From contig NW_026262734.1 in the NCBI RefSeq assembly GCF_021869535.1, positions 93,563,285-93,627,284 on the forward strand: a stretch of 64,000 bases of DNA, written 5' to 3'. Source of the stretch: Mytilus californianus (lineage: Eukaryota; Mollusca; Bivalvia; Mytilida; Mytilidae). Positions 33,251-45,259 of this stretch are shown here, one piece after another; the first letter of the stretch is position 1; every line of letters begins with the position of its first letter. Both the position numbers and the translations under genes were made by a program. The notes beneath the pieces were generated by a model. That model worked only from the letters and a program-made list of their open reading frames with translations, ran no database searches and was not told the origin of the DNA.

Positions 33251-33676
33251 CCCTCTCCCATCAAGTTTGGTTACTATCTTGAAGGCATCTATCCCATCGA
33301 ACTTGAAATAAAGGATACCACAGATACAGTTAGGTCTACCTCATATCTTAATTTATATCTAGAAATTGACAATGAGGGAAGGTTGAGAACAAAACTTTAC
33401 GACGGAAAGGATGATTTCAGCTTTTTAATTGTGAACTTTCCATTTCTATGTAGCAAGATTCCAGCAGCGCCTGGATATGGAGTATATATCTCCCAATGTG
33501 TACGATGTTCCAAAGATTGCGTTTTTTATCACGATTTCCTTGATGGAGGGTTACTGTTTACAAGTAAACTATTGAACAAAGGGTTTCAAGTGGAAAAGTT
33601 AAAGTTGTCCATTCAAAATTTCACGGATGCCATCACAATTTGGTTGACCGTTATCAATCATATGTGTCCCAGATGA
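33194..33676 (+). pseudogene. Retroelement polymerase, C-terminal remnant
   Basis: An uninterrupted 160-codon frame. From about residue 22 it reads SPIKFGYYLEGIYPIELEIK, then SYLNLYLEIDNEGRLRTKLY, NFPFLCSKIPAAPGYGVYIS, and a helical end with LLNKGFQVEKLKLSIQNF. I recognise this as the region just after the YxDD box of a reverse transcriptase found in many mollusc and cnidarian retroelements (NNSKFGDYL...YLDLHLEID...). The catalytic YIDD box itself is absent: the first ~20 codons come from repeat family 5, so the copy is 5'-truncated at ~33255. The frame ends in TGA at 33674-33676, a few residues early. It is not a host gene. The exact class (non-LTR or Penelope-related) is uncertain. Confidence 0.65.
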
Positions 33677-34018
33677 ACACGGATATGTTCCTATTGTCTT
33701 AACCATTATTCCGTCTTCTTTTCTTCGATTGTTGTGACATCACGAATGAGACTCATCATATAATTTGTATACTTACCATGAGCAACACGACATGTGCTAC
33801 TAGTGGAGAAGGATCTGCGCACCCTTCCAGATCACCTGATATCACCCATAGTTTTTGGTTGGGTTTGTGTTACTCAGTTTTTAGTTTACTATATAGAATT
33901 TTTGGAATTGTTTATCTTTTGGTTTTTTTTGCTACATGTGGCGTTGTCAGATTCTCTCGACTTATGAATTTGGATTATCCCCTTGGTATCTTACGCCTCT
34001 TGTTTTACATTATATAAA
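33677..34018 (+). repeat. 3' untranslated tail of the retroelement
   Basis: AGCAACACGACATGTGCTAC, GATCACCTGATATCACCC, GGTTGGGTTTGTGTTACTCA and ATGTGGCGTTGTCAG are landmarks that I associate with the 3' tail of this retroelement in mussels. The frame 33778-34017 is incidental. Confidence 0.6.
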
Positions 34019-34261
34019 TTACAATTCAGTGGGATCTCGAATCCTCTTAGTACAAATTGGAATTTTTATATCTACTAGGAGAAATGAAAATTCGGCTGAT
34101 TCATACTAATTCCGGACAAATCAGAATTTTAATATCCACTAGTAGAAATTTGGGATATATAGATTTGTACAGGGGGATTCTGAATTGCTATACATTTCTA
34201 GTATGTTCCAGGATATTACTGAAACCTATTGTTGGCATGGTTTTGGGTTGTACTAGATAAT

Positions 34262-34815
34262 ATACAAATAAGAAGATGTGGTATGATTGCCAATGAGACA
34301 ACTCTCCACAAGAGACCAAATGGCATAGAAGTTAACAACCATAGGTCACCGTACGGCCTTCGACAATGCGCAAAACCCATATCGCATAGTCAGCTATAAA
34401 AGGCCCTGATATGAAAAATGTAAAACAATTCAAACGAGAAAATGAACGAAAAACAAATATGATATACAGCAACACACGACAACCACTGAATTACAGGCTC
34501 CTGACTTGGGATAGGCACATATTGAATGTGGCTGGGTTAAACTAGTTTGAAGGCGCCAACCCTCTCCTAACCTGGGACAGTGGTGTAACAGTACAACATA
34601 AGAATACACTATAAAAATCAGTTGAAAGGGCTTAACTCATCAGATTGATACAAAGTAGAAAGACATCTAACAAAAGCAATGACCGGGTGTGGCAGTGTAT
34701 TTATACATCCCTGCAACTAAAAAGACACTAAGTACAGATCTGAGAGTACTCGCAGTTACTGACAGCTAGTTCAAAGCCAATGACAACTAATAAAAAAATC
34801 ATGCATCTAAGACTA
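34262..34815 (-). repeat. Dispersed repeat family 1, long copy
   Basis: Begins AAGATGTGGTATGATTGCCA, includes CCGTACGGCCTTCGACAATG, AGGCTCCTGACTTGGGATAG and GACAGTGGTGTAACAGTACA. It is the inverse of 4800-5195 and extends further, making it the longest copy in the window (~550 bp). Confidence 0.75.
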
Positions 34816-36800
34816 AAAAGTCTTTATAGTGTTAATATGTTTACTGAATAGATGCATTTGGTAAGTAGGAAAACAAAATAAATGATAATAAAATGTACTT
34901 TATTACAAAAACAATCTGGTAAAATACATAAACTTTCTTTATTTATAAAACATTTGCTAATATTTTGTTAACTGAATTTTGATGAGCAACCAATTTTGAC
35001 TTTACGATATGAACAACAAATTGTATAACATTTTCCTGCACATTTGCACAGACCAATCGTCAACGAAGTTTCTATGTTTTTTCTTCAAATGCTTGAATGT
35101 GAATGTTAAATCCCAAAGTAATAAGGGGTTAATGGAACTGAGTGCAGGGAAACAGATTATTCGCAAATTAACAAGATTGTCTTGAATGATGATTTTGAAA
35201 CATTAATCATTTTGATTTCAAGAATGGTAGCAAACTTTTTATTTAATTTTCTTTGCAAGGGATGTCTCGAATCAAACAAAAAAAAATCTTTTTACCAAGA
35301 ACTGTATTAATTTCTTGAAATAGTTTTTGGTTCTGTGTTTGTATTTTGTTCTATCGTGTGTTTAACATCCTTGTACGGATCAAAGCACTTCAAAATTGCA
35401 GGTTTTTTCTCAGCGGATAATTGTTTCTCTGTCATACTGTTTTGGTAACTTGTTAGGAGATTGACAATTTCGTATAAAATATCGTTGAGCTTGTCCATTT
35501 TTACCACACTTACTCAACAAAATGTTTTTAGAATAAAATGAGTGCTATCGTGACTTTTATGACTTACAAGTGCCTGGAGGCAGATAAGGGGATAAATGTT
35601 AACATGAAGAGGGTAGGGCAAATTTCCCCTGTATTGATTCATTCTCAGGGTCAAAAATCGTTTACCTAAACGAATATAGTATCTGAAAGACAATATATAT
35701 AGATATTTCCAATAAACATTTGGTATCGGTCCATATACATTTTTTAGATAATTACTCAAAATTGCCAAAATCTGTTAAAATTCTTTAAAAAAGTAAAAGT
35801 TTGGACCATCTTTATTTAATATCTTTATTTTTGATAAAATGTTCGGCAATCATGAAAAATACACATATCTTTTATTGAACTTATGATACTGTGAATATAA
35901 ATGAAAGATTGAACAGGACTTAAAGAAATAAACTCTGCTGTGAAATAATTTCAGGGGAACTTTGCCTAACCTCTTTTCTTTTTGATTCAGACAAGTTTCG
36001 ATTGTCAGTTTATTTCATTATGAAGTAAATCAAAACGTTTTTATTAATGTGTCATTTAATCATCTAGTACAATACTGGTCCCCCTGGTACGAATCTAGAT
36101 ATCACAATTTTTGCCAGTAGATATTGGAATTCTTATGTATACAGGATTTTACATAGTATAGATCAGTATAAATGGGGATTCCAGAAATATGTTCGGAACA
36201 TGTTGTGCTGGTTTTAGCATACTATTTATTTTGTTTTCAATGTTGTAAGTAAGTTAATCAATCCATTTTGGTTTAAGAAAATAGTTATTAATATGAACAA
36301 TTAAGTATTCGTTTCTAAATTTATAACGCAAATATAATTGATCTATGTAAATCATTTGTTGTACACTATTAAATTTATATATTTTTTTGTTTATAAGTTT
36401 TCAATGATGTAAGCGGTACAATTTTGCAAGATGAATTTTGGAAACCAGCGATAGAAAATACGATCATTGAAGTTTATTTATGTTCAAGCATGTATTCTTC
36501 CAACAATGGTAACATTAATATGTTAAAGTGTTTTAAAAATTTAATTTGCGTTGTTTCAAAATTAATTGGTGTATTGCTTTTTTATTTAAAAAGATATCTT
36601 GTAGCATAATTTTCATGTCCAAGCTTGTTTTGCCAATTTTTTTTCTCCTCTCAGGCCTTCCTAATTCTATAAATTTTAATTCTTGAGTTTTTTTTTTCGA
36701 TTGAGAGAAACATTAGAGAAAAATCAAATGGTAGATAATGTCATATTTCGATGCATCAAGTTCCCTAATGTCAGTAATGAGAAGAATATATAATAAATAT
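34816..36800. other. Stretch with one weak ORF only
   Basis: AT-rich. Apart from the small frame at 35307-35498 I see no supported feature. Confidence 0.35.
35307..35498 (-). CDS. Possible small hypothetical protein, 63 aa
   Basis: ATG at 35498; stop at 35307-35309. The product is hydrophilic with amphipathic spacing (MDKLNDILYEIVNLLTSYQN, then MTEKQLSAEKKPAILKCFDP and a Thr/Asn-rich end), more protein-like than neighbouring frames. No homology recognised, no splice or poly(A) support, and the length is within chance for this AT content. It could be an exon of a larger gene or noise. Confidence 0.25.
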   Translation of the reverse strand: MDKLNDILYEIVNLLTSYQNSMTEKQLSAEKKPAILKCFDPYKDVKHTIEQNTNTEPKTISRN

Positions 36801-37369
36801 AATATGAGGAAGGCGCTACCTTGAATGCCAGCTTACCAAAACTATGTCCTACATATTGATTGATTGTTGGTTTGCTTAACGCCCAGTGGCAAATATTTCA
36901 TGCATGTTCAGGACGAATGTCCTACATATAGTTTTTGTCTAAAATAAAATAATAAGTTTAGATGGAAAATGTTTAGGGAAAGATCATTGAACTTCAAAAG
37001 GCAGAAGGGGGTATGGTATTTTTTTTTTTTCGCTTTGGTGCGTCGCAGGAAGGCGTCAAAGCAAAAATTTAAAATATCCTTCCTGGATGTCATAATTATT
37101 TGGACTAGTATTTTTCTTTAAAAATTGATGACAAATAATACTCTGTTCAAGCAGAGGACAAAAAAAAATATTCTGAATCCAGATTTTCCCCATACCTTAT
37201 AGTGTTTTATTTTGACTAAATAATTTTGATTGATAGCATTGAAGTGCTTCACGTGTAAAAAATCTGACTCAAACAAAAAACCATACCTCCCCCTTTAAAG
37301 CTAAATTGTTGCTCCCTTATTGTTTTCTCCTGAAAATGAATTTATTGGTGATTTATATAAATGACAATT

Positions 37370-37462
37370 CTTACAATCATTAACTTGTGCATTTTCATAT
37401 CCATTTTTCTTTCTTTGCAAATTTTACAAAATTTAAAGCAATAAGACATTTGTTTAATTTCA
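37370..37462 (-). pseudogene. Remnant of Helitron-type Cys-rich N-terminal domain
   Basis: Minus-strand frame reads CFKFCKICKERKMDMKM, a shorter relative of the better preserved frame at 46489-46683. See that entry. Confidence 0.4.
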
Positions 37463-39545
37463 AAACTATGAATACTATTATACAATCCATAACTTCATTA
37501 AATTAATTTTTTGTTGATTTTCATGAAAAGGTGGACGATTTGGAATATCATTTTCATCAATATCTAAAAGTTGTAGCTGTTTTTTTTATTTAGTGTTGCA
37601 AACAACGCTTTCTGTTTGTTGAATTATTTTTACTTTCTAAATAAGCTGTTTGTTCATATTGTATTCCCAGTTTCCTGCATCTCATATATATGTGATCAGC
37701 AAGAGGATCATTCTGGTTGTTAAAAGAAGAGTTTGAATTTACAGTGAGCCTGTTTAGAATAATGTTTTGATCAGGTTTTTCATTTTCATCTAAGCATATA
37801 AGGAACCATAAATAGGATTGTTAAGTTGATAATCTAAAGATTTTGCTATTTTCTAGGATGTTATTTAAAATTTGAGGGGAGAACACTGCTCAGCAGTATA
37901 AATATATTCCTGATCATCTTCTTTTTGTGGGTTAATTTCTACATCAATTTCATGTACTAATTCAGAGTCGGTTTTATGTCATTTCTTGCATAAATTGTTT
38001 TATTAGCTTACTTTTCAAGTTTTTATACGACGGCAAAATAAAATTGAGAATCGAAATGGAGAATATGTCAAAAATTTGCTTTCGAGTAATGCTATCATGT
38101 CGCTGTTGCTGTCCGAAGACACATTTGGTTTCCGGACAATAACTTTAGTTTAAGTAAATGGATCTCTATGACAATGTATGAAATTGTACCAGAAGGTTCA
38201 ATACACAAAAGGAAGGTTAGAATTGATTTTGGGGGTTATGGTACCAACAGTTTAGGAGTCAGTGGTCAAAAACAACATTTTCGGGTTGTTTTTTTCCATA
38301 ATTTTTGGGTTTTTTCTCCAAAAATTTACCATTTTTACATTGATTATTTCTCATTTATATATAAATGCAACAAATACTGATATGGCAGGTGATACACACG
38401 AAACAGTGTGTGTAAATTATTTTATCGGTAATTTGTGCATTTTTCCTTTGATGTGTACTCCTTGTCCTTGATAATGTCGACGTCATTATCAGTGGACTGG
38501 TCATGATAAAGAAAATATATTGGGTTAGTTCGCAATTGACATGCACAAGTGCACCGCAAAAGGATCTTATTTCCCTTTAATTCACAAAATTGGACATGAT
38601 TTTTTTCGCAGAAATGCACACGTTATTTCATGAATGAAACACTTGTCATTGTTTGAAACTTTCAGTAATCATCTGGTAATAAAACGTTAGTTTAGCCTTT
38701 TTGAACGATTCACTGATTGTGTGAAAATTTGAACAGAAAATGTAGATAAACCTGATAAAATTGCGGAATTATTGATAGCTTTCCTTACTATTCACAAGGA
38801 CATATCACTAACATATCTTCCATGCTATTCCGATTTGAGTTTTTATTCCTACATAGTCTGGCATGGCTGGTGCTTTTTCTGTATGTTTCTTGAGAAATAT
38901 TTGTTTGACCTGGTCAGTCACTATAAAGTGTTACAATTCATATTTAGACGCAACACATAAATAGTGACCAAAAAGGTAACGCTTTCACATGCATGACATG
39001 ACAGAATCTAGAAAAAAAATTAAATGTACACATTTTCAACATTTTTGTGGGACTATCATATGAAATTAAGGAGATATGTAGTTGGAGACTGCTGCTGAAT
39101 AGAAATGTTTGGACTTACCTGATACCTGTTTTCAAATTAGTCCATATTAAAGTTTGAAGGGTCCAAAATTAAAATATGTTTGATTTCAACTGACATAAAA
39201 TTTTTGGTGTTTTTTATATGCTAAATCTACATCTGTGGTTGTATCAGGCTGTGCTTGGCGAAGCATTTTATTGCTGTTTTGTTTGTACTTTCTATTTTAT
39301 TTTGGTCATGAAAAATTAACTTGTAGTTGTGAAGTTGCTAACATTTTTAAAAGATGATAATTAGATAACTTCGCATGGTGACGACACTGATGTTTTCGTA
39401 GATTTACTTTTCCCAGGAATGCTTCATCTGTTGATACATGTACATGTTTATTCTCACTGTGAACGATTTGTGTATATTTAAATATATTAACATATGTTGA
39501 AAGACGTGTATAATGTCAAATCATAACAATACAAATTGTTTTGTC

Positions 39546-39956
39546 TCAAAAAAAACTTGAAAGATTTCTGCAGTTATTTTTGTTGAATACATACATACAC
39601 ATAGCGTGAAAATTGGGTACTGTGACGTTATAGCCATAATTGTTTATTGCTTTAATAGGTTGAAATGTGCACCTGATAAAAGTATTAGGCAGAGTGAAAA
39701 TGTTTTGATCAGGTTTAAACTGACGCATAAAATATACAGGTGACTGCGGGAGGCAAATATTTATATTGCCTCCAAATAATGTGTCTGCAGCTTGAATTTC
39801 AAAGAATGTATGAAGCCCACATACTTCCAAGTAACATGCTCTATACCTATCAAAAGTCATGGTATTATCATGGGTTATCATAACTCCATTCGTAATTCCC
39901 ATAAAATCCAATTTTGGACAATATGGGAGCATACAAATTATACCTAAATGTATCAC
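39546..39956 (-). pseudogene. Remnant of an OTU-type protease domain in the Helentron-like element
   Basis: 136-codon frame containing HTFFEIQAADTLFGGNINI, then SPVYFMRQFKPDQ and NTFIRCTFQPIKAI. In the sister copy at 42391-42675 the first part reads LGSMWATSFEIQAADTLFG. WAT-x-x-EIQAA is typical of the C-terminal half of OTU cysteine proteases carried by transposable elements, and OTU domains are reported in Helentron/Helitron2 proteins. Frames in the three copies disagree by small indels, so all are broken. The catalytic Cys loop was not found. Confidence 0.5.
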
Positions 39957-41073
39957 TCAGACTCAATTCTCCTTTTACTATGATTAAACTTAGAGAGTGA
40001 AAAAAAAACCAGTCTCCATCTCCTGGGACTGTTTAAGGTAGATATGTGTCATAATTAATGACAAGATTTGTTGAGAGTTTGTCAAAGGAAGTACAGTGAC
40101 AGTCTACAAAATTAGAAGATTGTGAATTTGAATATATATATTTTTTTTAAACTTTTGTTAAGTTTTGAATTTCACCTGCATTTGTCTGTTAGCTAGGAAT
40201 AACAGTGACCACATACCACAGTATAACTAACTTCATTATCACTGTAACTTGATATGCCAGCTTTAGCTGGCACTTATGGTAGAAGCATCGAATTGGAATA
40301 AAGAACGATAACTCTCTCTACATGATCAATCTAAAAAGTTTCGTCACTCTCGTTAAATCTCGTACGATTTTTTTTTTTTAAATTTCGAAGTTGATCAAGT
40401 CAAGTTATCTAACTCTTAAAAATATTTTTTTCTTATTTTTTCCTTATATTTATTAAATAAATATTGTATTCTTGCTTGGCTCCAAATATAAAAGTCAATT
40501 CTTCAAATAATGAAAACGAAATTAGCATTGGAATGTCCGTCAGGACATTGTCATGACATTAGTTTAACCCATATATATTTAATGGCTGCCAAATTCTCGT
40601 CTGAAAAAACGGGACAGAACGGAATAAATTCGATGTTAAATACGACATGAATTTTTAATTGTTTACAAAAACAAGAATTTAGAAATTTTAGTAACTGGTG
40701 TAGTTTATTTAAATTTTATTGTACCACGGAAATAACCGAAGTTTGGACAACAACATCTTCCGCCATGTTTCATCGTCTGCTTCATCTTTCCATTATCAGT
40801 GACAAATTTCCTAAATAACCACAGGTACTTCATTTAAAAGTTATAATATCATAATTTATGATAACATTTGTAGTTTAAAAGTTCCGTCCAGCCATGGGAA
40901 CACAGAAAAACCCTCTGCAAGCAATAAATTTCGGGAGAAACGTAGCTGGAGGTAGTAAAATCCGGCGCTCTGCCTCTGCAGGCTCTGGTTGAGCATGGCC
41001 ACTATTATTCATCTGCTACAGAATTTCCCATGTCAAGTTACAGTGATAATGAAGTTGGTTATACTGTTGAATG

Positions 41074-42008
41074 CATAGGCGGATCCAGGGTGGGGGGGGG
41101 TCGAATCCGGGTCCGTTCGCGCCCATTCACGTTCGCCCCCTTTCACGTTCGCACCCCGGGTCCGTTCGCACCCTACACGTTCGCACCCTTTTTATTGATT
41201 TTGTCTTAAATAATTTTTCAATCGTATTTTGGTTAGTGTATTGCTATAAATATTTTTTTTGTTCATTGTTTTAAAATGAAGTGACTTTCTAAAAACGATT
41301 TTTGTGTTGAATAATTTTTTAATCGTGTTTTGGTTATTGTATTGCTATAAATAAGTTTTTTTTCATTGTTTCAAAACATGCAAAATAAAGTGACGTTTTT
41401 TGTGTTGAATATCTTTTTAATCGTGTTTTGGTAAGTGTATTGCTGTATTTTTTTTTTTCATTGTTTCAAAATAAAGTGACTTTCTAAAAAAAGTTTTTTG
41501 TGTTGAATATTATTTAAATGTTAAGATACCAAACCGCTTTAAACTCAACAACAATAACATTTTGAATCTTAATTGTTTTTACTCATACCAAGTTAAATAC
41601 ATGCTAATATAACTACATGCAGAATTTACATCAAGTTTAGCTGTGTAAACACCATATATAATTAACAATAATCATAAATAATTAATCATCAAATCAATTT
41701 AAAACAATATTTCATTTAAAAAATTCAAAAATTGCCGAATTTTTCTTTATTTTGAGATAAATATCTTAAAAAACATCTTATAATTCATCGGGTTTTTGAA
41801 TAAAAAAAAAGGGTGCGAACGGACCCAGGGGGCGAACGTGTGGGGTGCGAACAAGTAGGGTGCGAACGTGTATTGGGCGCGAACGGACCCGATACCGGGG
41901 GGGTCCAAGGCCCCCCCTTTTGTGGGAAAATTTGGTTGATTATATAGGGAATCACTGAAGCATGACTGGAGCGGGCCCCCCTTACAAAAAGTTCTGGATC
42001 CGCCACTG
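41074..42008. mobile_element. 935-bp TIR element with 5-bp TSD GAATG
   Basis: Flanked by GAATG (41069-41073 and 42009-42013); the uninterrupted site is seen in 46061-50213 as CTGTTGAATGTGATCACGG. Termini CATAGGCGGATCCAG and, inverted, CAGTGGCGGATCCAG. Subterminal arrays of GTTCGC(A/G)CCC face each other (41110-41190 and 41808-41895). Internally a ~100-bp unit (AATCGTGTTTTGGTTA, GTATTGCTATAAATA, AAAATAAAGTGACTTTCTAA) repeats about three to four times at 41205-41510. No transposase frame. Confidence 0.8.
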
Positions 42009-42179
42009 GAATGTGATCACGGTTATTCCTGTAGCTCACAGACAAATGCAGGTGAAATTCAAAACTTTACAAAAGTTTTAAACAAAAAAATATATTTAAA
42101 TTTACTATCTGTAGACTGTACTTCCTTTGACAAACTCTCAACAATTGAACAAATCTTGTCATTAATTATCTACCTTAAA

Positions 42180-42675
42180 CAGTCCCAGGAGATGGTGACT
42201 GTTTTTTTTTTCACTCTCTATAAATTTAATCATAAAAGAGCTGTAAAAGGAGACTTGAGTCTGACTCTGAGTGATACATTTATAGGTACATATATATTGT
42301 ATGCACCCATATTGTCCAAAATAGGATTTTATGGGAAGATGGAGTTATGATAATCCATGATAATACCATGACTTTTGATAGGTATAGAGCATGTTACTTG
42401 GAAGTATGTGGGCTACATCTTTTGAAATTCAAGCTGCCGACACATTATTTGGATGCAATATAAATAATTGCCTCCCGCAGTCGCCTGTATATTTCATGCG
42501 TCAGTTTAAACCTGATCAAAACATTTTCCCTCTACTGAATACTTTTATCAGGTGCACATTTCAACCTATTAAAGCAATAAACACTTATGGCTATAACGTC
42601 ACAGTTCCTGAATTGCACCGAGTACCAAATTTGCACCTATTCAACAAAAATAGCTACGGAAACCTTTTTCTTTGA
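42180..42675 (+). pseudogene. OTU-type protease remnant in the younger Helentron-like copy
   Basis: Two frames: 42156-42350 (ending SDTFIGTYILYAPILSKIGF) and 42391-42675 (LGSMWATSFEIQAADTLFGC, PVYFMRQFKPDQNIF, NTYGYNVTVP). They are separated by a TGA and a frame change. The second covers the conserved WAT..EIQAA block of transposon OTU domains. See 39546-39956. Confidence 0.45.
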
Positions 42676-44779
42676 GACTAAACAATTTATATTGTTATGA
42701 TTTGACATTATACATGTCTTTCAACATCGGTTAATATATTTAAATATACACAAATCGTTCACAATGAGAATATATCAACAGATGAAGTATTCCCGGGGAA
42801 AGTAAATCTACGAAAACGTCAGTGTTATCACCATGCAAAGTTATCTAATTATCATCTTTTAAAAATGTAAGCAACTTCACAACTACAAGTTAATTTTCAT
42901 GACCAAAATAAAATAAAGTACAAACAAAAAAGCAATAAAATGCTTCGCCAAGCACAGCCTGATACAACTGCAGATGTAGATTTAGCATGTTTAGCATATA
43001 AAAAACACCAAAACTTTTTTGTCAGTTGAAATCAAACATATTTTAATTTTTTACCCTTCAAACTTTAATATTGACTAATTTGAAAACGGGTATCAGGTGA
43101 GCCCGAACATTTCTATTCAGCATCAGTCTCCAACTACATATCTCCTTAATTTTATATGATAGTCCCACAAAAATGCTGAAAAATTATGTGTACATTTAAT
43201 TTTTTTTCTAGATTCTCTCACGTCATACATGTGAAAGCGGTACCTTTTCGGTCACTATTTATGTGTTGCGTCTAAATATGAATTGTAACACTTTATAGTG
43301 ACTGACCAGGTCAAACAAATACTTCTCAAGCATGTCAAGAAACATGCAGAGAAAGAAGACAACTTGGAACAGCACCAGCCATGCCAGACTATGTATGAAT
43401 AAAAACTCAGATCGGAATAGCATGGACGATATGTTAGTTATACATGTATGTCCTTGTGAATAGTTATTAAGGAAAGCTATCAATAATTCTGCAGATAACG
43501 CAATATTATCAGGTTTATCGTACATTTTCTGTTCAAATTTTCACACAATCAGTGAATCGTTCAAAAAGGCTAAACTAACGAAAGTTTCAAACAATGACAA
43601 GTGTTTCATTCCTGAAATAACTCGTGCGTTTCTGCAAAAAAAATCATGTGCAATTTTGTGAATAAAAGGGAAAGAGGATCCTTTTGCGGTGCACTCGCGC
43701 ATGTCAATTGCGAACTGACCCAATATATTTTCTTTATCATGACCGGTTCATTGATACTGACGTCGACATTATCAACAAGTACACATCAAAGGAAAAATGC
43801 ACAAATAACCGATAAAATAATTTACACACCCTGTTTCGTGTGTATCTCCTGCCATATCAGTATTTGTTGCATTTATATATAAATGAGAAATAATCAATGT
43901 AAAAATGGTAAATTTTTGGAGAAAAAACCCAAAAATGTTGTTTTTGAACACTGACTCCTAAACTGTTGGTACCATATGATACCCACAAAATCAATTCTAA
44001 CCTTCCTTTTGTGTATTGAAGTTGAACCTTCTGGTACAATTTCATACATTGTCATAGAGATCCATTTACTTAAACTAAAGTTATTGTCCGGAAACCAAAT
44101 GTGTCTTCGGACAACAACAGCGACATGATTGCATCATGTGCATTACTCGAAAGCAAATTTTTGACATATTCCCCATTTCTATTCTGAATTTAATTTTGCC
44201 GTTGTATAAAAACTTGAAAAGTAAGCTAATAAAACAAAATGAAAAAATGACATAAAACTGACTCTGAATTAGTACATGAAATTGGTGCAGAAACCCACAA
44301 ACAGAAGATGATCAGGAATGCATTTATACTGCTGAGCAGTGTTCTCCCCTCAAATTTTAAATAGCATCCTAGAAAATAGCAAAATCTTTAGATTATTAAC
44401 TTAACAATCCTATATATGGTTCCTTATGCTTAGATCAAAATGAAAAACCTGATCAAAACATTTTTCTAAACAGGCTCACTGTAAATTCAAACTCTTCTTT
44501 TAACAATCAGAATGATCCTCTTGCTGATCACATATATGTGAGATGCAGGAAACTGGGAATACAATATGAACATCCAGCTAATTTAGAAAGTAAAAATAAT
44601 TCAACAAACAGAAAGCGTTGTTTGCAATACTAAATAAAAAAAACCAGCTACAACTTTTAGATATTGATGAAAAAGATATTCCAAATCCTCCACCTTTTCA
44701 TGAAAATCAACGAAAAATTAATTTAATAAAGTTATGGATTGTATAACAGTATTCATAGTTTTGAACATGTTGAATTTAA

Positions 44780-44850
44780 ACAAATGTCTTATTGTTTTAA
44801 ATTTTGTAAAATTTGCAAAGAAAGAAAAATGGATATGAAAATGCATAAGA
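44780..44850 (+). pseudogene. Cys-rich N-terminal domain remnant (younger copy)
   Basis: Reads NKCLIVLNFVKFAKKEKW in one frame and CFKFCKICKERKMDMKM in another, so frames are disrupted. Counterpart of 46489-46683. Confidence 0.35.
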
Positions 44851-45259
44851 TAATGAATGTAAGCATTGTCATTTATATAAATCACCAATAAATTCATTTT
44901 CAGCAGAAAACAATAAGGGAGCAACAATTTAGCTTCAAAGGCCGGGGGGAGGTTTATGACGTCTTGGAAGGCTATTTTAAATTTTTGCTTTGACGCCTTC
45001 CCGCTGTGACGTGTCAAAGCAAAAAAATACCATACCCCCTCCTGCCTTTTGAAGTTCAATGATCTTTCCCTAAACATTTTCCACCTGAACTTATTATTTT
45101 ATTTTAGACAAAAACTATACAGATATGTAGGACATTCTTCGTGAACATGCATGAAATATTTGCCACTTGACGTTAAGCAACCAACAATCAATCAATATAT
45201 AGGACATAGTCTTGGTATAAAGCTGGCATTTAAGGTAGCGCCTTCCTCATATTATGGAT

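Larger units (their letters stand above)
36801..40254 (-). mobile_element. Helentron-like element, older copy, 3' and middle part
   Basis: Coding sense is minus. Its 3' end (left) has subterminal AAGCTGGCAT followed by the small hairpin AAGGTAGCGCCTT and CCTCATATTAT. Sequence is co-linear with 46061-49430 until 40254, where it stops at ACTTGATAT. The missing remainder resumes at 45260. Contains a SINE-like tail at 36848-36915. Confidence 0.75.
40254..45259 (+). mobile_element. Helentron-like element, younger copy, complete and inverted
   Basis: 5' end ATGCCAGCTTTAGCTGGCAC carries a hairpin (TGCCAGCT-TT-AGCTGGCA). 3' end has the inverse AAGCTGGCAT (45220-45230 region), then AAGGTAGCGCCTT hairpin and CCTCATATTAT. 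A terminal 5' repeat with a subterminal 3' repeat plus short hairpin is the asymmetric inverted-repeat layout of Helentrons. Without the 935-bp insert it is about 4.07 kb, matching 46061-50213. It sits inside another copy (36801-40254 plus 45260-46012). Confidence 0.75.

Noticed and set aside
33778-34017. 79-codon frame with a hydrophobic end
   Set aside because: Lies in the 3' tail of the retroelement remnant; recurrent non-coding tail sequence.
41785-42045. Minus-strand frame with Pro/Arg/Ser repeats
   Set aside because: Translation of the GTTCGCACCC array of the TIR element.
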